Shown one piece after another: positions 63,480-64,000 of a stretch of 64,000 bases of DNA. The position numbers and the translations under genes are program-made. Every line of letters starts with the position of its first letter. Position 1 is the first letter of the stretch. This DNA comes from Vombatus ursinus (Eukaryota > Chordata > Mammalia > Diprotodontia > Vombatidae), in contig NW_020954630.1 of NCBI RefSeq assembly GCF_900497805.2, positions 4,191,573-4,255,572 on the forward strand, in the 5' to 3' direction. The notes under the pieces are model-generated. The model had not been told where the DNA came from. It searched no databases and saw nothing but the letters and a program-made list of their open reading frames with translations.

Positions 63480-63655
63480 AAAGCTCCCATTCAAATAGTA
63501 CTTTTGTTTTACAAAAATGTTTTCTTACAAGTGTTATTATCACCATTTTCCAGAAAGGTTTTAAATGACTTGACCAAGGTTGCACAGTTATTCAATGTCA
63601 GTTCCAGAAATCAATACCAGGCCTTTTAAGAAGAAGTCCATTTTGCTCCCTACCA
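63480..63655 (-). mobile_element. MIR-type SINE, antisense, degraded
   Basis: TTATTATCACCATTTTCCAG, AAATGACTTGACCAAGGTTG, CACAGTTATTCAATGTCAG. Confidence 0.6.
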
Positions 63656-63822
63656 CAACATGATCGTGTTTTGTAGAATATGATTTATTCTGCCATATTG
63701 GGTGGTGGTGGAGGAGGGGAACTGTAGATTTGCCATTAAAAGGTTTCTTTGCTATTACATCGTGACCCTTTCACATACCCTCCTTTTCTCCTTGCCTCCC
63801 CCAGTGGCCAATAGAATGCTGA

Positions 63823-63893
63823 GACACTCAATAAATTCTTCTGAAATTGATTAGGCAATTCAATAGACACTCAATACATTCTTCTGGAATTGA
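63823..63893 (+). repeat. Short tandem duplication, 43-bp period
   Basis: GACACTCAATAAATTCTTCT at 63823 recurs as GACACTCAATACATTCTTCT at 63866, each followed by G.AATTGA. Confidence 0.85.
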
Positions 63894-64000
63894 ATTGAAC
63901 ATAAAGAACATCTCAGGTTCTTATCTAGCCTCCCCACTCAGTGCAATAATTATCTCATGTGTCATTCACCTTGTGGGTCAGAAATTCCTCCTATCTTTCT

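Noticed and set aside
1-64000. CRISPR array or prokaryotic operons
   Set aside because: Repeats are microsatellites and retroposons of a vertebrate genome; there are no regularly spaced direct repeats with unique spacers.
1-64000. Endogenous retrovirus or LTR pair
   Set aside because: I found no pair of long direct repeats bounding gag/pol/env-like frames. Repeats 'Y' and 'H' could be solo-LTR pieces, but nothing in the sequence proves it.

Overview
This window is a gene-poor stretch of a marsupial genome, either intergenic or deep intronic, built almost entirely from interspersed repeats of several ages. The marsupial call rests on three things. (1) There are about ten copies of a tRNA-derived CORE-SINE whose 3' end reads like the RTE/Bov-B LINE tail (matches to GAGTCGGACACGACTGA); this is the Mar-1 type known from marsupials. 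(2) There is an L1 lineage with long 5'UTR and inter-ORF spacer. (3) One SINE ends in the AATTGCC-type tail of the Australian family WSINE1 (about 4.27-4.47 kb). An Australian marsupial is the best guess; the species cannot be told from the sequence.

Layout. 0-12 kb: CORE-SINEs in both orientations, an old antisense L1 3' end (1.5-2.5 kb), a foldback hAT-type MITE (3.8-4.0 kb), (GT)n and (TTCC)n microsatellites, and a probable conserved regulatory island near 8.2 kb. 12-20 kb: an unassigned repeat 'Y', a 163-bp segment present twice at about 95% identity (13.7 and 17.6 kb), CR1/L3 and L2 fragments, and a composite SINE with an extra 5' module present twice (18.0 and 19.3 kb), one copy bounded by a perfect 10-bp target-site duplication. 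20-30 kb: sparser repeats, an L2 3' half (24.4-25.1 kb), a possible exon at 26.26 kb, and a palindrome-rich regulatory candidate at 27.0-27.2 kb.

30.3-37.1 kb: one L1 with both ends present and a perfect 14-bp target-site duplication, inserted into a MIR-like SINE. It has a tandemly duplicated 5'UTR, ORF1, a 590-bp purine-rich spacer, ORF2 (endonuclease, reverse transcriptase, Cys-rich C-terminus) and a poly(A) end. Both ORFs are broken by stops and frameshifts, so it is a dead copy. A second, 5'-truncated L1 of the same lineage lies inverted at 41.2-42.2 kb.

37-64 kb: old repeats continue (repeat 'X', three L2 copies of 0.7-1.2 kb, CR1/L3 3' ends, hAT MITEs, SINE-in-SINE and SINE-in-L1 nests) with two more enhancer-like islands near 45.4 and 55.0 kb.

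I found no confident host protein-coding gene, no tRNA or rRNA gene, no CRISPR array and no recognisable provirus. The best candidates for undescribed biology are the composite SINE family, the antisense open frames in the duplicated L1 5'UTR, the twice-present 163-bp element and the four regulatory islands. None is a proven new system.
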